From Sedimentitalea todarodis (GTDB taxonomy: Bacteria; Pseudomonadota; Alphaproteobacteria; Rhodobacterales; Rhodobacteraceae): a stretch of 64,000 bases of DNA. Each line of letters begins with the position of its first letter. Positions within the stretch are counted from its first letter, which is position 1. The stretch covers positions 122,959-186,958 of the forward strand of contig NZ_JASMWN010000007.1 of NCBI RefSeq assembly GCF_032595355.1, given 5' to 3'. The notes beneath the pieces were generated by a model. It was not told the DNA's origin, made no database searches, and saw only the letters and a list, made by a program, of their open reading frames with translations. The position numbers were made by a program, and so were the translations under genes. This document shows positions 1 through 9,184 of the stretch, piece by piece.

Positions 1-397
1 TGGCGATATCCTTTTCCAGTTCGCCCTGTCCCTTAGAGCGGACCTCGCCCACGCACATCGGGCGGGCGTATTTCGGGGTGCCGCCTTCGGAGGCGATCCG
101 TTCCAGAAAGCTGGGAAACAACTTCAGATCGGCGGGCGCGTTGCGCGGGCTGTCACCATCAAAACCGGTGTAGCGGTCCTTGACATAGGTGGCGTAGCTG
201 ATCTTGGACGTCTCACCATCCGACACGATGCCAATCCCGGCCTCTACCTGTTTTTTTACCGTTTCGGACACCGCGCGCGTCATGGCGGCGTCAAAACCGG
301 GGACGTCATAAGGCTCGCCCTGCTCGCGGGCAAAAATATAGTCCACCACTTCCTGCGTACGAGGCAAGCTGCCGACGTGTGTCGTGTTAATGGCCAT
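1..397 (-). CDS. MetE-like (cobalamin-independent methionine synthase family) protein, 3' part outside window
   Basis: About 132 N-terminal residues are visible; the C-terminal part lies beyond position 1. It opens with a THVGSLPR motif, typical of the UROD/MetE-like zinc methyltransferase superfamily, followed by a conserved VSDGETSK stretch. Members transfer methyl or alkyl groups to thiols; the family includes methionine synthase II paralogues and epoxyalkane:coenzyme M transferase. The zinc ligands would be in the missing part, so the reaction cannot be assigned. The ATG at 397 lies 1 nt after the TAA of the upstream methyltransferase gene, so it is the last visible gene of the 15-kb operon and probably translationally coupled. 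Confidence 0.8.
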   Translation of the reverse strand, partial: MAINTTHVGSLPRTQEVVDYIFAREQGEPYDVPGFDAAMTRAVSETVKKQVEAGIGIVSDGETSKISYATYVKDRYTGFDGDSPRNAPADLKLFPSFLERIASEGGTPKYARPMCVGEVRSKGQGELEKDIA

Positions 398-398
398 G

Positions 399-1022
399 TT
401 AGTCTCCGTTCTTGCGCGCCATCATGACGCTGTGGCTATCGCATTCGGGGTCTTCGGCCAGAAATCCGGTCAATCGCAATCCCTGATCCTGAAGCAGCGT
501 CGCGTATTCGGCAGGGGAAAGGCTGGCATGATAGACCGATTTGCCCGCGACGCTGCCTGACCGTTCCCCGTGGTCGGGGCCAACGGTGAACAGAAGCGAC
601 CCGCCGATCCTCAGATGCCGGGCCATCCGGTGGATTGCACAGCGTTGTTCCTCAACGGTCAGGTGAAAAAAGCTGTCCCAGGCGATGATTCCGTCAAAGG
701 TCTCTCCCAGATCGAGCGTCCGCATGTCGGCAGCCCGCCAGTCGCCCTGCGGCCAGCGCGCGCGGACCATATCCAGCATGGCATCGGCGAAATCGACACC
801 CGTCACCCTGAACCCCTCGGCGATGAACCAGCGCGCGATCGGCTCGCCAGCGCCACAGCCCAGGTCAAGAACCCGGCCACCGGCAGGCAGGCAGGCGGTG
901 AATCGCGTCAGCCAACCCGCCTCGAACATCGCACGCGACCGCTGGGCGTCGTATGCGGCGGCGTTCTGTTCATAGACATCGCGGGTGGTGCTGGACAGCG
1001 TTTGGAGGGCGGAGTTGGACAT
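399..1022 (-). CDS. Class I SAM-dependent methyltransferase
   Basis: This 207-residue protein has a Rossmann-type SAM-binding fold with motif I VLDLGCGAGEPI near residues 50-61, followed by an acidic residue after beta-2 (VTGVDFADAML) and the WDSFFHL stretch. It probably methylates a small molecule; the acceptor is unknown. A GTG 42 nt further upstream could extend it, but the ATG at 1022 gives the usual family N-terminus. It sits between the bicupin gene and the MetE-like gene, 1 nt from the latter, so the two may act in succession on one substrate. That pairing is inference. Confidence 0.8.
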   Translation of the reverse strand: MSNSALQTLSSTTRDVYEQNAAAYDAQRSRAMFEAGWLTRFTACLPAGGRVLDLGCGAGEPIARWFIAEGFRVTGVDFADAMLDMVRARWPQGDWRAADMRTLDLGETFDGIIAWDSFFHLTVEEQRCAIHRMARHLRIGGSLLFTVGPDHGERSGSVAGKSVYHASLSPAEYATLLQDQGLRLTGFLAEDPECDSHSVMMARKNGD

Positions 1023-1098
1023 GGGAGACGTTCCGTCGGGTATGGGGATCACGGCAAACACCACGGGGTCATGGCGTTTGCGGCATGGGACCGTTGTA

Positions 1099-2064
1099 CT
1101 AGCTACGCCAGGTCGGCCCGGCGGGATCGTTGGTCGCGATCACGTGATACATCGACGCCTCGCCCGACATCGACGGCACCGCGCTGTGGGCCAGGTTCTC
1201 TGGAATGCTCATGGTGTCGCCGGGCGCAAGGGTTGCGTCGCCACCGTCCCATTCAACACGCCAGTGACCCTTGACCGGCATGAGCACGGACGGCTTGCCA
1301 TGGCTGTGCCTGTCATCGCTGGCGCTGGCACGGGTGATGAAATCGACCTCGAAACCCGGCTTGTCGCGGATCACCCCGGTCTCGCCGATCACCTTGGCCG
1401 GTTTCTTGTCGGCGATGGCCACCAGATCCCAATAGCGCCGGACATAGCCACCGATCACCTCTATCGCAGGGGGTTCCGGGATCTTGGCCAGTTCCTCGTC
1501 CGTCAGGAGCGGCATCGGCTTGACGCCTTCGGGCAGGGTCTGGCCCTTCTTGCTGTCGTAGAGCTTGCCGTTGTCGCCCAGAACCAGCCCGTGATCCTTG
1601 GCATCCTCGATCACCTGCGGTGCCCAGAGCACGCCGCCGCCGGCATCATCGCCACCCAGCACGGCCATGATCATCCCGTAATCGGTTCCGATGTTTTCGA
1701 AGCCGCGGAACAGGTTGGTCGGAATGTTGATGATGTCGCCCTCTTCGAGCACCACCTCGCCTGCATCGCCCCAGCGGCCCCAGAAGAACCGCCAGCGCCC
1801 CTTGAGGACAAAGAACACCTCGGCGGTGCGGTGGTTGTGCAGACTGTTGCGGCATTTCGGCGGCTGCCCGGCAGCGCCGATGTTGAAGCCGTGCGGAATG
1901 GTGATGTGCACGTGCTGATCGGGGCTTTCGGAAACGCCGCCGCCGATGATGGTAAAGTTCTCCTTTTGATCGCTGCCCGGTGTGTGGGCGTCGATAAAGG
2001 CGGTCTTGCAGGGTTGCAGATCGCCATAGCGGACGATGCGGGATTCCATGTCTTCAGGTGTCAT
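1099..2064 (-). CDS. Bicupin (double-cupin) protein, possible dioxygenase or sensor
   Basis: This 321-residue protein has two cupin barrels. The first (about 75-150) carries HNHRTAEVFFVLKGRWRFF followed by an EEGDIINIP motif. The second (about 235-310) carries DRHSHGKPSVLMPVKGHW and APGDTMSIPEN. Histidine-rich cupin motif 1 in both barrels suggests metal binding, as in gentisate or related bicupin dioxygenases, but no specific reaction can be assigned. The start at 2064 follows a GGAGAAC Shine-Dalgarno. It is in the middle of the catabolic operon, directly after a SnoaL-like gene. Confidence 0.75.
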   Translation of the reverse strand: MTPEDMESRIVRYGDLQPCKTAFIDAHTPGSDQKENFTIIGGGVSESPDQHVHITIPHGFNIGAAGQPPKCRNSLHNHRTAEVFFVLKGRWRFFWGRWGDAGEVVLEEGDIINIPTNLFRGFENIGTDYGMIMAVLGGDDAGGGVLWAPQVIEDAKDHGLVLGDNGKLYDSKKGQTLPEGVKPMPLLTDEELAKIPEPPAIEVIGGYVRRYWDLVAIADKKPAKVIGETGVIRDKPGFEVDFITRASASDDRHSHGKPSVLMPVKGHWRVEWDGGDATLAPGDTMSIPENLAHSAVPSMSGEASMYHVIATNDPAGPTWRS

Positions 2065-2151
2065 TGTGTTCTCCAGTTTGCCGTTCGTTGCGTCCAGCCG
2101 GTGCCAGATACGTCTCGATTCCGGGAAGATGTCGCGCTGCAGCGCATGGCG

Positions 2152-3120
2152 TCAGCCGGTTTGCAGGATGATCTGTTTCCAGAGCGCGGTTTCGTCATAA
2201 AGCACGTATTCCCGGCGCAGGCCCCAAGGGCCGAACTCGGCATGGCATATCCCCATGATGTGCACGCGCTTGCCGGTCGGACGTCCAAGACTTCCCCAGC
2301 CGTCGTGCGCGCCATCCAGCGACCAGCGGATCGCGGCGCGCGGTGACATCGTCGGATCGTCGCGGCCGATAACATGATGGATCCGAAACTCCGCATTGGG
2401 AAAGGAGGCGCGCAATCCCAGCCAGTGCCGGTCTACGCCCTCGTGGCTGATCGATGTCACGCCACCGGGGTATTCCCCGATCACCGCGCGGTCGTATTCG
2501 GCCGGGATCACGGTGAAATCTGCATTCATCATTCGGGTCAGGATATCGGCGTATTTCGCCCCCCATTCGTTGTCGTTGCCATTTCCCGAATAGGGTCCGG
2601 GCACATCGTTTTCCGGCAGATAGGGCGCAATGCAATGTTCGGGTCCGCCTTCGCGCTCGATCAGGTCACGGGCGTAATCCACAGGCTCCCACCCCAGTTG
2701 CCGCACGATCGCGCCCTGATCGCGCACCAGCCATTCGTCGGTGATCGCGTTGGCCTGGGCGAAGCAGTCGGCAATGATGCGGTACCGCAGCTTCTTTCCG
2801 GTCGGTTCGCCATAGACACCCGGATTGCTATGGGTGGCGGTCGACAGCAGCCGGTGCGAGCTGAGCAGACCGTCATCGTTGCCCGGACACCAGATCACGT
2901 CTTCGCCGAACAACGTGCGGTCAGGAAACTCGGCCAGCGTCGCCATGGTCGCGGCGACCACATTCTTGTTGCCGATCACGATCGAGGACGGAGACCGCAC
3001 CGGCATCGTGTCGCCGTAATAGTGATCCAGCGTTGCGATGCCGCGATCTTCCCAGATCTCCTTGGTGATGCCGATGATGTAGTCGGGAAAATCCTTCCAT
3101 TTCGGGTCAAAGCCCTTCAT
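2152..3120 (-). CDS. SnoaL/NTF2-like protein A (322 aa)
   Basis: This is a tandem SnoaL-like (polyketide-cyclase/ester-cyclase fold) protein; the C-terminal half has the RPTGKRVHIMGICHAEFG signature that recurs, changed, in two more genes of this operon. SnoaL-like proteins are small alpha+beta barrels that act as isomerases, hydratases, cyclases or hydrolases; activity here is unknown. The start codon overlaps the LacI stop by 4 nt (ATGA), showing translational coupling. Three related proteins in one operon suggest that they handle successive or stereoisomeric intermediates, or form a hetero-oligomer; this is inference. Confidence 0.7.
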   Translation of the reverse strand: MKGFDPKWKDFPDYIIGITKEIWEDRGIATLDHYYGDTMPVRSPSSIVIGNKNVVAATMATLAEFPDRTLFGEDVIWCPGNDDGLLSSHRLLSTATHSNPGVYGEPTGKKLRYRIIADCFAQANAITDEWLVRDQGAIVRQLGWEPVDYARDLIEREGGPEHCIAPYLPENDVPGPYSGNGNDNEWGAKYADILTRMMNADFTVIPAEYDRAVIGEYPGGVTSISHEGVDRHWLGLRASFPNAEFRIHHVIGRDDPTMSPRAAIRWSLDGAHDGWGSLGRPTGKRVHIMGICHAEFGPWGLRREYVLYDETALWKQIILQTG

Positions 3121-4136
3121 GTCGTCTGTCCTTTGTGTTTGCGAGACGATCCGCGCAGAATAAGCGGGCCGTCGATGGCCACGCGGCGCGGGTCTGACTC
3201 GGGATTGTTTATCCTTGTCAAGAGGATATCCACCGTCGCGGCGACCATGCGGTTGGCAGGCTGGCGAACGGTTGTCAGGTCATAGGCAGGCCAGGCGGCA
3301 AGCTGCACATCGTCATAGCCGACGACAGAAACATCCTCGGGTATGCGCAGTCCCAGCTTGAACCGCAGCACGTCCATCACCGCAAAGGCCATGTGATCAT
3401 TGGCCACGAATACCGCATCCGGACGGTCCGACCGGGTGAACATGTCCCGCGCGGCCTCGGCGGCGGCGTCGTAGGAAAACCTGCCTTCTCCGCGTGCGAA
3501 CAGCTCCTGCCCGCCATCTGCGAGCCCCTTCAGGAACCCGGCCTCGCGATCGCGTTGCGTCGAGGCCCCCTCCCAGCCTGCGATATAGGCGATTTTTCTA
3601 TGCCCGGCGCGCAGCAACAGATCGGCCACCTTGCGCCCGCCCGCCACATTGTCGGACCGTACGCAGGACAGCCGCTCATCATCCTGTTGCCGGTTGAACA
3701 GGACGATCGGGATGCCCGCCGCCTCGCAACGCGCGGTCAGGTCCGACGACATGCTGACCGATGCGGTGATGATGCCGTCGACCTGATAGTCGAGCAGTTC
3801 ATCGATCACGCCACCGGTGACTGCATCGTCGTTGTTCGACAGGAAAACGAGGATGTGATAGCCCTCTTCCTGCAACCGCCGGGACAACCGTTCCATGGCT
3901 TCCGGGTAGAACTGGTTTTCCAGATAGGCGACAACCAATCCGATGATCCGGCTCTTGCCGGTGATCAGCGAGCGGGCCAGTATATTCGGCCGGTATCCCA
4001 GTTCCGCGGCCGCCTTGCGCACCTTCGCGGCGGTTTTCTCGGACGCCGAAGCGCCCGGCGTGAACACACGGCTGACTGCCGACTGGCTGACGCCGGCACG
4101 TTCGGCCACTTGCTGAGATGTGATTTTGCTCCCCAT
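3117..4136 (-). CDS. LacI-family transcriptional regulator of the catabolic operon
   Basis: This 339-residue repressor has an N-terminal LacI helix-turn-helix (ITSQQVAERAGVSQSAVSRV, residues 4-23), a hinge with LGYRPNILARSL, and a periplasmic-binding-protein-like sensor domain. The start at 4136 was chosen because it overlaps the SDR stop as TGATG. The gene is inside the operon, a common arrangement for local autoregulated repressors. Two 18-bp palindromes with the central CG typical of LacI operators lie before the first operon gene at 15.4 kb and are its likely targets. The inducer is unknown. Confidence 0.88.
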   Translation of the reverse strand: MGSKITSQQVAERAGVSQSAVSRVFTPGASASEKTAAKVRKAAAELGYRPNILARSLITGKSRIIGLVVAYLENQFYPEAMERLSRRLQEEGYHILVFLSNNDDAVTGGVIDELLDYQVDGIITASVSMSSDLTARCEAAGIPIVLFNRQQDDERLSCVRSDNVAGGRKVADLLLRAGHRKIAYIAGWEGASTQRDREAGFLKGLADGGQELFARGEGRFSYDAAAEAARDMFTRSDRPDAVFVANDHMAFAVMDVLRFKLGLRIPEDVSVVGYDDVQLAAWPAYDLTTVRQPANRMVAATVDILLTRINNPESDPRRVAIDGPLILRGSSRKHKGQTT

Positions 4137-4903
4137 CAATCTGCGGTCCAACCCCCGTCGATCAGCAACGAGGTGCCGGTGACCAGCGCTGCGGCATCCG
4201 ACGCCAGATACAGGACCGCTCCCATGATGTCCTCGACCTCACCGACGCGGCCCAGCTTGATCTTCTCGGTGATCCAGGCCGCGCGCTCCGGGTTGTCGAA
4301 CGTCGCTTCGGTCAGGGGCGTGCGGATAAAGGTCGGGCAGACGGTATTGATGCGGATGCGTTCCGCTCCCCATTCAATGGCCATTGCCTTGACCATGCCT
4401 TCCAGCCCGTGTTTCGAGGCGCAATAGACCGCGCGGTCAATGCCTCCGACATGACCCATCTGGCTGCTGACGTGGATGATCGACCCACCCCGCGATGCAG
4501 ATTTCATACCCTCAGCGGCACCGACCGACAGGAAGTAGGCGGCCCGCAGATTGAGGTTCATCACCGCATCGTAGTCGTCGGGCTGCGTTTCCAGCGCCGG
4601 GCCATGGCGTGCCGCACCGGCGGAGTTGACGACCACATCAAACGGATCCTGCGCCGTGAGTGCAGCATTCAAAGCAGAAAGATCGCCCATATCGAGTGTC
4701 AATGTTTCGGCCGACCAGCCTTGGTCGCGCATCGCATCGACGGCGGCCTGTAACTTGTCCTTGCCCCGCGCGGCGCAGACCACATGAGCGCCCGCCTCGG
4801 CCAGCGCCACGGCGCACCCCATTCCAATCCCCGAGGATGCTCCGGTGACCAGCGCACGTTTGCCATCAAGGCGCAGCGAGGGAGTACGAGGCAAAGTTGT
4901 CAT
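4136..4903 (-). CDS. Short-chain dehydrogenase/reductase (SDR)
   Basis: This 255-residue classical SDR has a TGASSGIG cofactor-binding motif near residue 20, NSAG near 93, and the catalytic tetrad region with Ser in HVSSQ, then YCASK. The C-terminal SLLIDGGWT is typical of the family. A small residue rather than a basic one follows the glycine motif, and the acceptor after beta-2 (VCAARG) suggests NADP(H) is possible. It probably oxidises a hydroxylated intermediate alongside the HpsN-like enzyme. It overlaps both neighbours by 1-4 nt. Confidence 0.85.
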   Translation of the reverse strand: MTTLPRTPSLRLDGKRALVTGASSGIGMGCAVALAEAGAHVVCAARGKDKLQAAVDAMRDQGWSAETLTLDMGDLSALNAALTAQDPFDVVVNSAGAARHGPALETQPDDYDAVMNLNLRAAYFLSVGAAEGMKSASRGGSIIHVSSQMGHVGGIDRAVYCASKHGLEGMVKAMAIEWGAERIRINTVCPTFIRTPLTEATFDNPERAAWITEKIKLGRVGEVEDIMGAVLYLASDAAALVTGTSLLIDGGWTAD

Positions 4904-5949
4904 AGCGATGACTCCGGCAGGGTGATGCGCCCCAGATTGCGGGCCTTGTTGAATTCATGCAACCGCGCAAAGACATCAACGCCTAGCTGTGCGTAGGCAT
5001 CAAGCAGATCCACCAAAACCCAGTTCTCACGTATCAGCCCGTCTTCCAAGCGCCAGAAATCGAGACTGCGCATGGAGATTTTTCTGCCAGTGGGGGCAAT
5101 GCCCAGCCACCCGTCATGGCTCACAGTCTGGATCATGTCCGGCCAACCGGTGACGGCGGCGTAGTGCCCGTCGCCAAAGAAGTGATAGACGATCTCGTCC
5201 TCATGTCGCCCGCGATCCGGCATCCCGTTCAAAAACGGGATCTGATGCCAGTTGCGGAACCCTGCAATGCCGCGCCCGGTGCCGATCCCGGCGGGTCCAT
5301 ACCAATTCATCCGGGGGTGCCAGTACCGTTCCATCTGCATGACCTCCAGCCCACCCTGAGACGGGTGACGTTTGAGGTGGTCCAGCATTTCGACGATGTG
5401 ATCCATGCTGTCACGGCTTTTCACTGTGTCCTGCGGCCCCGCCACGAAACCGTCCTGGGTGGCCGGCCCGGGCACACAGAGTTCGCGCCCCAGCGACGGG
5501 GCCATGGGCCAGGCGCAGGCCTGCATCATGACCTCGGGAATGTCCCAGATCGCCTGGAACTCAACCACCTTGCCATTTTCGAAGCGATAGAATTCGTGAA
5601 ATCGCATGTGAACCAGGTGGCCCGTCGGCGGAATGTCCAGCCATGGAGCAAGGAACGTCCCGACATAATGCCCGCCGCAGCCGACCCAGTCGGCCCCTTG
5701 CGGCGTCTGGCCCGCCATCACGATCCAGTCGCGGCGCTCCAGATCCGGCCATGCCCCAAACAATGGCGAAAGGGCGGTATCGTAGAACGCCGCTGGCCCC
5801 ACCAGATCGCCGAACGGATGACAATGATGAAACACCGCATCCTCCGCGCACACTCCAGCCAGGGCCACGCGCACCCTGCCCTCGTCAAAATCGCGCATCG
5901 CCCGGCGCAATGGTTCGATCTTGTTCTTGTGAGCCGTTGACCGGTCCAT
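4900..5949 (-). CDS. SnoaL/NTF2-like protein B (349 aa, tandem domains)
   Basis: This protein has two NTF2-like domains. The C-terminal one contains GIAPTGRKISMRSLDFW then IRENWVLVDLLD, clearly paralogous to the 180-residue SnoaL protein encoded at 7.3-7.9 kb. The start at 5949 is preferred because GAGGAAAG lies just upstream; a second ATG at 5973 would add eight residues. Function is unassigned; the fold is used by epoxide hydrolases, isomerases, cyclases and dehydratases. The stop overlaps the SDR start by 4 nt. Confidence 0.72.
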   Translation of the reverse strand: MDRSTAHKNKIEPLRRAMRDFDEGRVRVALAGVCAEDAVFHHCHPFGDLVGPAAFYDTALSPLFGAWPDLERRDWIVMAGQTPQGADWVGCGGHYVGTFLAPWLDIPPTGHLVHMRFHEFYRFENGKVVEFQAIWDIPEVMMQACAWPMAPSLGRELCVPGPATQDGFVAGPQDTVKSRDSMDHIVEMLDHLKRHPSQGGLEVMQMERYWHPRMNWYGPAGIGTGRGIAGFRNWHQIPFLNGMPDRGRHEDEIVYHFFGDGHYAAVTGWPDMIQTVSHDGWLGIAPTGRKISMRSLDFWRLEDGLIRENWVLVDLLDAYAQLGVDVFARLHEFNKARNLGRITLPESSL

Positions 5950-6019
5950 TCTTTCCTCGTTCGCGCCTGTCATTGCTTTGCGGCGGCGGCAACCGCCACC
6001 CCGCTGTGCCTTGTCCGAA

Positions 6020-7351
6020 TTACTCCGCTGCCTTGCGGACCGGCGCGCCTTCGCCGTAAGGAACGTTGATGCCGCCATAGCGACGCACACGGACGTTACA
6101 TTGTTCGGCATGTCCGACGAAGCCCTCCAGCATGCACAACCGGCTGCCGTACTCGCCGATCATCGTCGCCGCCTCATCGGTCAAGACCTTCTGATAGCTG
6201 TGGGTTTTCAGATACTTGCCAACCCAAAGGCCACCCGTATAGCGCCCCGCCTTCTTGGTTGGCAGGGTATGGTTGGTGCCGATCACCTTGTCGCCATTGG
6301 CGACATTGGTGCGCGGCCCGAGGAACAGAGCGCCATAGCAGGTCATGTTCTCAAGGAACCAATCGTCGCGGTCGGTCATCACCTGAACATGCTCGGACGC
6401 GATGTCATCCGCCGTTTCCAGCATTTCCTCGTAGGTGTCACAGACGATCACCTCGCCATAGTCCTCCCAACTGACCCTGGCGGTATTGGCCGTCGGCAGG
6501 ATGCCCAGAAGACGTTCGATTTCTTCCAGCGTGCCGTCGGCCAATGCGCGGCTGTTGGTCAAGAGCACACAGGGGCTGTTGTAGCCATGCTCGGCCTGTC
6601 CCAGCAGGTCGGTGGCGCACAGTTCGGCATCGGCAGCGGTTTCGTCCGCGATCACCATGGTTTCGGTCGGCCCGGCGAACAGGTCGATGCCGACGCGGCC
6701 GAACAATTGCCGCTTGGCTTCGGCGACAAAGGCGTTGCCCGGCCCCACCAGCAGGTGCACCGGTTCGATGGTTTCGGTGCCGATGGCCATGGCCCCGACG
6801 GCCTGGATGCCGCCCAGAACGTAAATCTCGTCCGCCCCGCCCAGATGCATGGCAGCGATCACCGCCGGGTTCGGCTCGCCGCCAAACGGCGGGGTGCAGG
6901 CGATGATGCGCGGCACGCCCGCGACCTTGGCGGTGGCGACAGACATATGGGCGCTGGCGACCATCGGAAACTTGCCGCCCGGCACGTAGCAGCCGACCGA
7001 CTGCACCGGAATGTTCTTGTGGCCCAGTATCACCCCCGGCAGGGTTTCCACTTCGATATCCAGCATCGAATCGCGCTGCGCCTGTGCGAAATTCCTGACC
7101 TGTTCCTGCGCGAACTTGATATCGGCCATTTCCTGATCGGACACCTTGGCCATCAAAGCGACGATTTGGTCCTGTGACAGGCGAAAGGCCTCTGGCGAAT
7201 ACTTGTCGAATTTCTCCGACAATTCGCGCACGGCAGTGTCGCCGCGCTCCTCGATGGCCTTTAGCGTGGATTCCACGATGGCACGGGTCTTGGCATCATC
7301 CTCGGCGCGGGCTTCTGCCGCCTTGCCGCGTTTCAGGTATTCGATCGTCAT
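6020..7351 (-). CDS. hpsN: HpsN-like sulfopropanediol 3-dehydrogenase / histidinol-dehydrogenase family
   Basis: This 443-residue protein belongs to the HisD family and most resembles HpsN, the NAD-dependent zinc enzyme that oxidises (R)-2,3-dihydroxypropane-1-sulfonate to sulfolactate in roseobacters and Cupriavidus. Visible family motifs are GCYVPGG (120-126), FAGPTE (225-230), GQAEHG (251-256) and ASEH (318-321). There is no his operon around it; it sits with a TRAP transporter, as hps genes often do. However, no sulfolactate-sulfite lyase or HpsO/HpsP pair is visible, and the SnoaL-rich context is not that of known hps loci. The true substrate may be another 1,2-diol. Confidence 0.75.
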   Translation of the reverse strand: MTIEYLKRGKAAEARAEDDAKTRAIVESTLKAIEERGDTAVRELSEKFDKYSPEAFRLSQDQIVALMAKVSDQEMADIKFAQEQVRNFAQAQRDSMLDIEVETLPGVILGHKNIPVQSVGCYVPGGKFPMVASAHMSVATAKVAGVPRIIACTPPFGGEPNPAVIAAMHLGGADEIYVLGGIQAVGAMAIGTETIEPVHLLVGPGNAFVAEAKRQLFGRVGIDLFAGPTETMVIADETAADAELCATDLLGQAEHGYNSPCVLLTNSRALADGTLEEIERLLGILPTANTARVSWEDYGEVIVCDTYEEMLETADDIASEHVQVMTDRDDWFLENMTCYGALFLGPRTNVANGDKVIGTNHTLPTKKAGRYTGGLWVGKYLKTHSYQKVLTDEAATMIGEYGSRLCMLEGFVGHAEQCNVRVRRYGGINVPYGEGAPVRKAAE

Positions 7352-7890
7352 GTCAGTCCCTCTTGTTTCGCACCGGGCGAAACGCGCCGGCCCTCATCAT
7401 AGTTTTCCCAGCCTTCACCCGCGAACACATCGCGACCGAGCTGGGCAAGAACATGCGGGAAATCGACCATCACCCAGTTGTCGGTGATACGGTCGTCCTT
7501 CACCTTCCAGAAATCCATATACCGGATGGTCACGCGCTTGCCGGTGGGGGCGATGCCCATGAAATCGCCACTGTGCGTTGCCTCTTGCCGCCCGAAGGCA
7601 GCGGCCCATTCTCCCATGTACAGACGTGCCTCGTCGATACAGACCTTGTCGGAAAACGCCGCCTGAAACGGGCGCTGCCAGTTGTCCTGAAACTCGCGCA
7701 GCCCATTCTTGGTGCCGCAGCCCTGATTGCCCATCCAGCGAAAGTTCTCGGCGAAAAAGTCTCCGATATCGGCAATGCGATGGTCGTTCAACCCATCCAC
7801 CATGCCTTCGATAACGGTGCGGGTCGCCTCTGTCTTGGCCATATCGGTGCTACGGCTCAGAACGGCCTGTTCGGGTCTTGATCCTTTCAT
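7348..7890 (-). CDS. SnoaL/NTF2-like protein C (180 aa, single domain)
   Basis: This is a single NTF2/SnoaL-like domain with the signature IAPTGKRVTIRYMDFW and DNWVMVDFPHVLAQLG, the closest paralogue of the C-terminal domain of protein B. The ATG at 7890 is preceded by GGAGG and lies 1 nt after the DctM stop (TGACATG). Its stop overlaps the HpsN-like start by 4 nt. Predicted cytoplasmic, no signal peptide. It probably acts on an intermediate close to the dehydrogenase step; this is inferred only from position. Confidence 0.75.
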   Translation of the reverse strand: MKGSRPEQAVLSRSTDMAKTEATRTVIEGMVDGLNDHRIADIGDFFAENFRWMGNQGCGTKNGLREFQDNWQRPFQAAFSDKVCIDEARLYMGEWAAAFGRQEATHSGDFMGIAPTGKRVTIRYMDFWKVKDDRITDNWVMVDFPHVLAQLGRDVFAGEGWENYDEGRRVSPGAKQEGLT

Positions 7891-7891
7891 G

Positions 7892-9181
7892 TCAGCCTCC
7901 GTAGCCAAGGAATATCTGAGGCAGTACCAGCGACAGCCACGGAATGAACGCGATGATCAGCAGTGCCACCACCATGGCGACCACCCACGGGAAAATGCGC
8001 CGGGCGATCTGGTCGAACGGGATCTGCCCGACCTGTGCGGCCATGAACAGGTTGGCACCCAACGGCGGCGTCACGAACCCGATGGCCAGCGCCACGATCA
8101 TGACGATGCCAAAATGCACCGGGTCGACACCCAACTGGGTCATGATCGGCAGCAACACCGGCGTCAGGATGACAATCGCCGCCAGAGTTTCAAGGAAAGT
8201 TCCCACAACCAGCAGGAGCGCGATTGCGGCCAGCAGAACGATGTATTTGCTTTGCGTCAGCGACAGCACGAACTGCGCCAGCTCGGTGGGGATCTTCTCC
8301 AATGCGATGATACGACCGAAGGCGACCGAAGCGCCAATGATCACCAGCACCGCCGACACCAGAAGCGCGGAATCCAGCATCATCTTTGGCAGATCGCGGA
8401 GCGGCAGTTCCTTGTAGACGAAGCAGCTGACGATCAGGGCATAAACCACCGCGACGGCAGAGCTTTCAGTCGGAGTCACGATGCCCGAATAAATTCCGCC
8501 CAACACCACAATCGGCATGGCCAGTGCCAGCTTGGCCTGGTTCAGCGCTGTCCAGACACTGCCTTCAAGGACCACCCGGTCGCCCTGGGCCACGGCTTTG
8601 CGGCGTTGCAGGATGTTATAGACGATGAGCGTCAGCGCGATGACAATGCCGGGCACGATCCCGGCCATGAACAAGGCGGTGACGGAAACGCCGGCCGCGA
8701 CGGCATAGACGATCATCACCACCGAGGGCGGGATCATCACGCCCAGCCCACCGGCGCTGGCAACCATGGCCCCGGCATAGGCACGGTCGTAGCAACGTTC
8801 GACCAGTGCCGGGATCATCGCCAGACCGATGGCCGCCACGGTCGCGCTTCCGGTGCCCGAAATCGCGGCAAAGAACAGGCAGGCCATGATCGTGACAGTC
8901 CCCAGATCACCGGGGCTGCGGCCAAACGCACGGTCGGCCACCGCGATCAGCCGCCGCGAAATACCGCCCTGCGCCATCAGGCTGCCCGCAAGGGTGAACA
9001 GGACAACAGCGATCAGAGTGAAGCTGTTGATGCCCGACACCAGTCCAAGCGCGTACAAATCAAAGCTCAGGAACGGGATATAGGCGATGGCCAGGAGGCT
9101 GGCGGTCCCAAGCGCGATGCCGATGGGTACGCCAATCACGAGCGAGAGAAAGAAGCTGCCGAAGAGAATTGCGGTGGTCAT
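7892..9181 (-). CDS. TRAP transporter large permease (DctM family)
   Basis: This 429-residue, strongly hydrophobic protein has about 12 predicted membrane segments. Family landmarks are the SGSATVAAIG-type motif (ISGTGSATVAAIG near 110), GGLGVMIPPS near 145 and TPPLGANLFMA near 377. It forms the sodium-driven translocation unit with DctQ and DctP, encoded immediately upstream. Spacing to dctQ is 3 nt. It imports an organic acid or sulfonate-like solute from the periplasm; the ligand cannot be read from the sequence. Confidence 0.92.
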   Translation of the reverse strand: MTTAILFGSFFLSLVIGVPIGIALGTASLLAIAYIPFLSFDLYALGLVSGINSFTLIAVVLFTLAGSLMAQGGISRRLIAVADRAFGRSPGDLGTVTIMACLFFAAISGTGSATVAAIGLAMIPALVERCYDRAYAGAMVASAGGLGVMIPPSVVMIVYAVAAGVSVTALFMAGIVPGIVIALTLIVYNILQRRKAVAQGDRVVLEGSVWTALNQAKLALAMPIVVLGGIYSGIVTPTESSAVAVVYALIVSCFVYKELPLRDLPKMMLDSALLVSAVLVIIGASVAFGRIIALEKIPTELAQFVLSLTQSKYIVLLAAIALLLVVGTFLETLAAIVILTPVLLPIMTQLGVDPVHFGIVMIVALAIGFVTPPLGANLFMAAQVGQIPFDQIARRIFPWVVAMVVALLIIAFIPWLSLVLPQIFLGYGG

Positions 9182-9184
9182 CGG

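Noticed and set aside
399..2346. Long plus-strand open frames opposite the methyltransferase and bicupin genes
   Set aside because: They lie antisense to genes with clear family motifs, have no ribosome-binding sites and arise from high G+C third positions.
6020..7351. Call as histidinol dehydrogenase of histidine synthesis
   Set aside because: No his genes nearby; the sequence resembles HpsN more closely and it lies in a catabolic operon with transporters.
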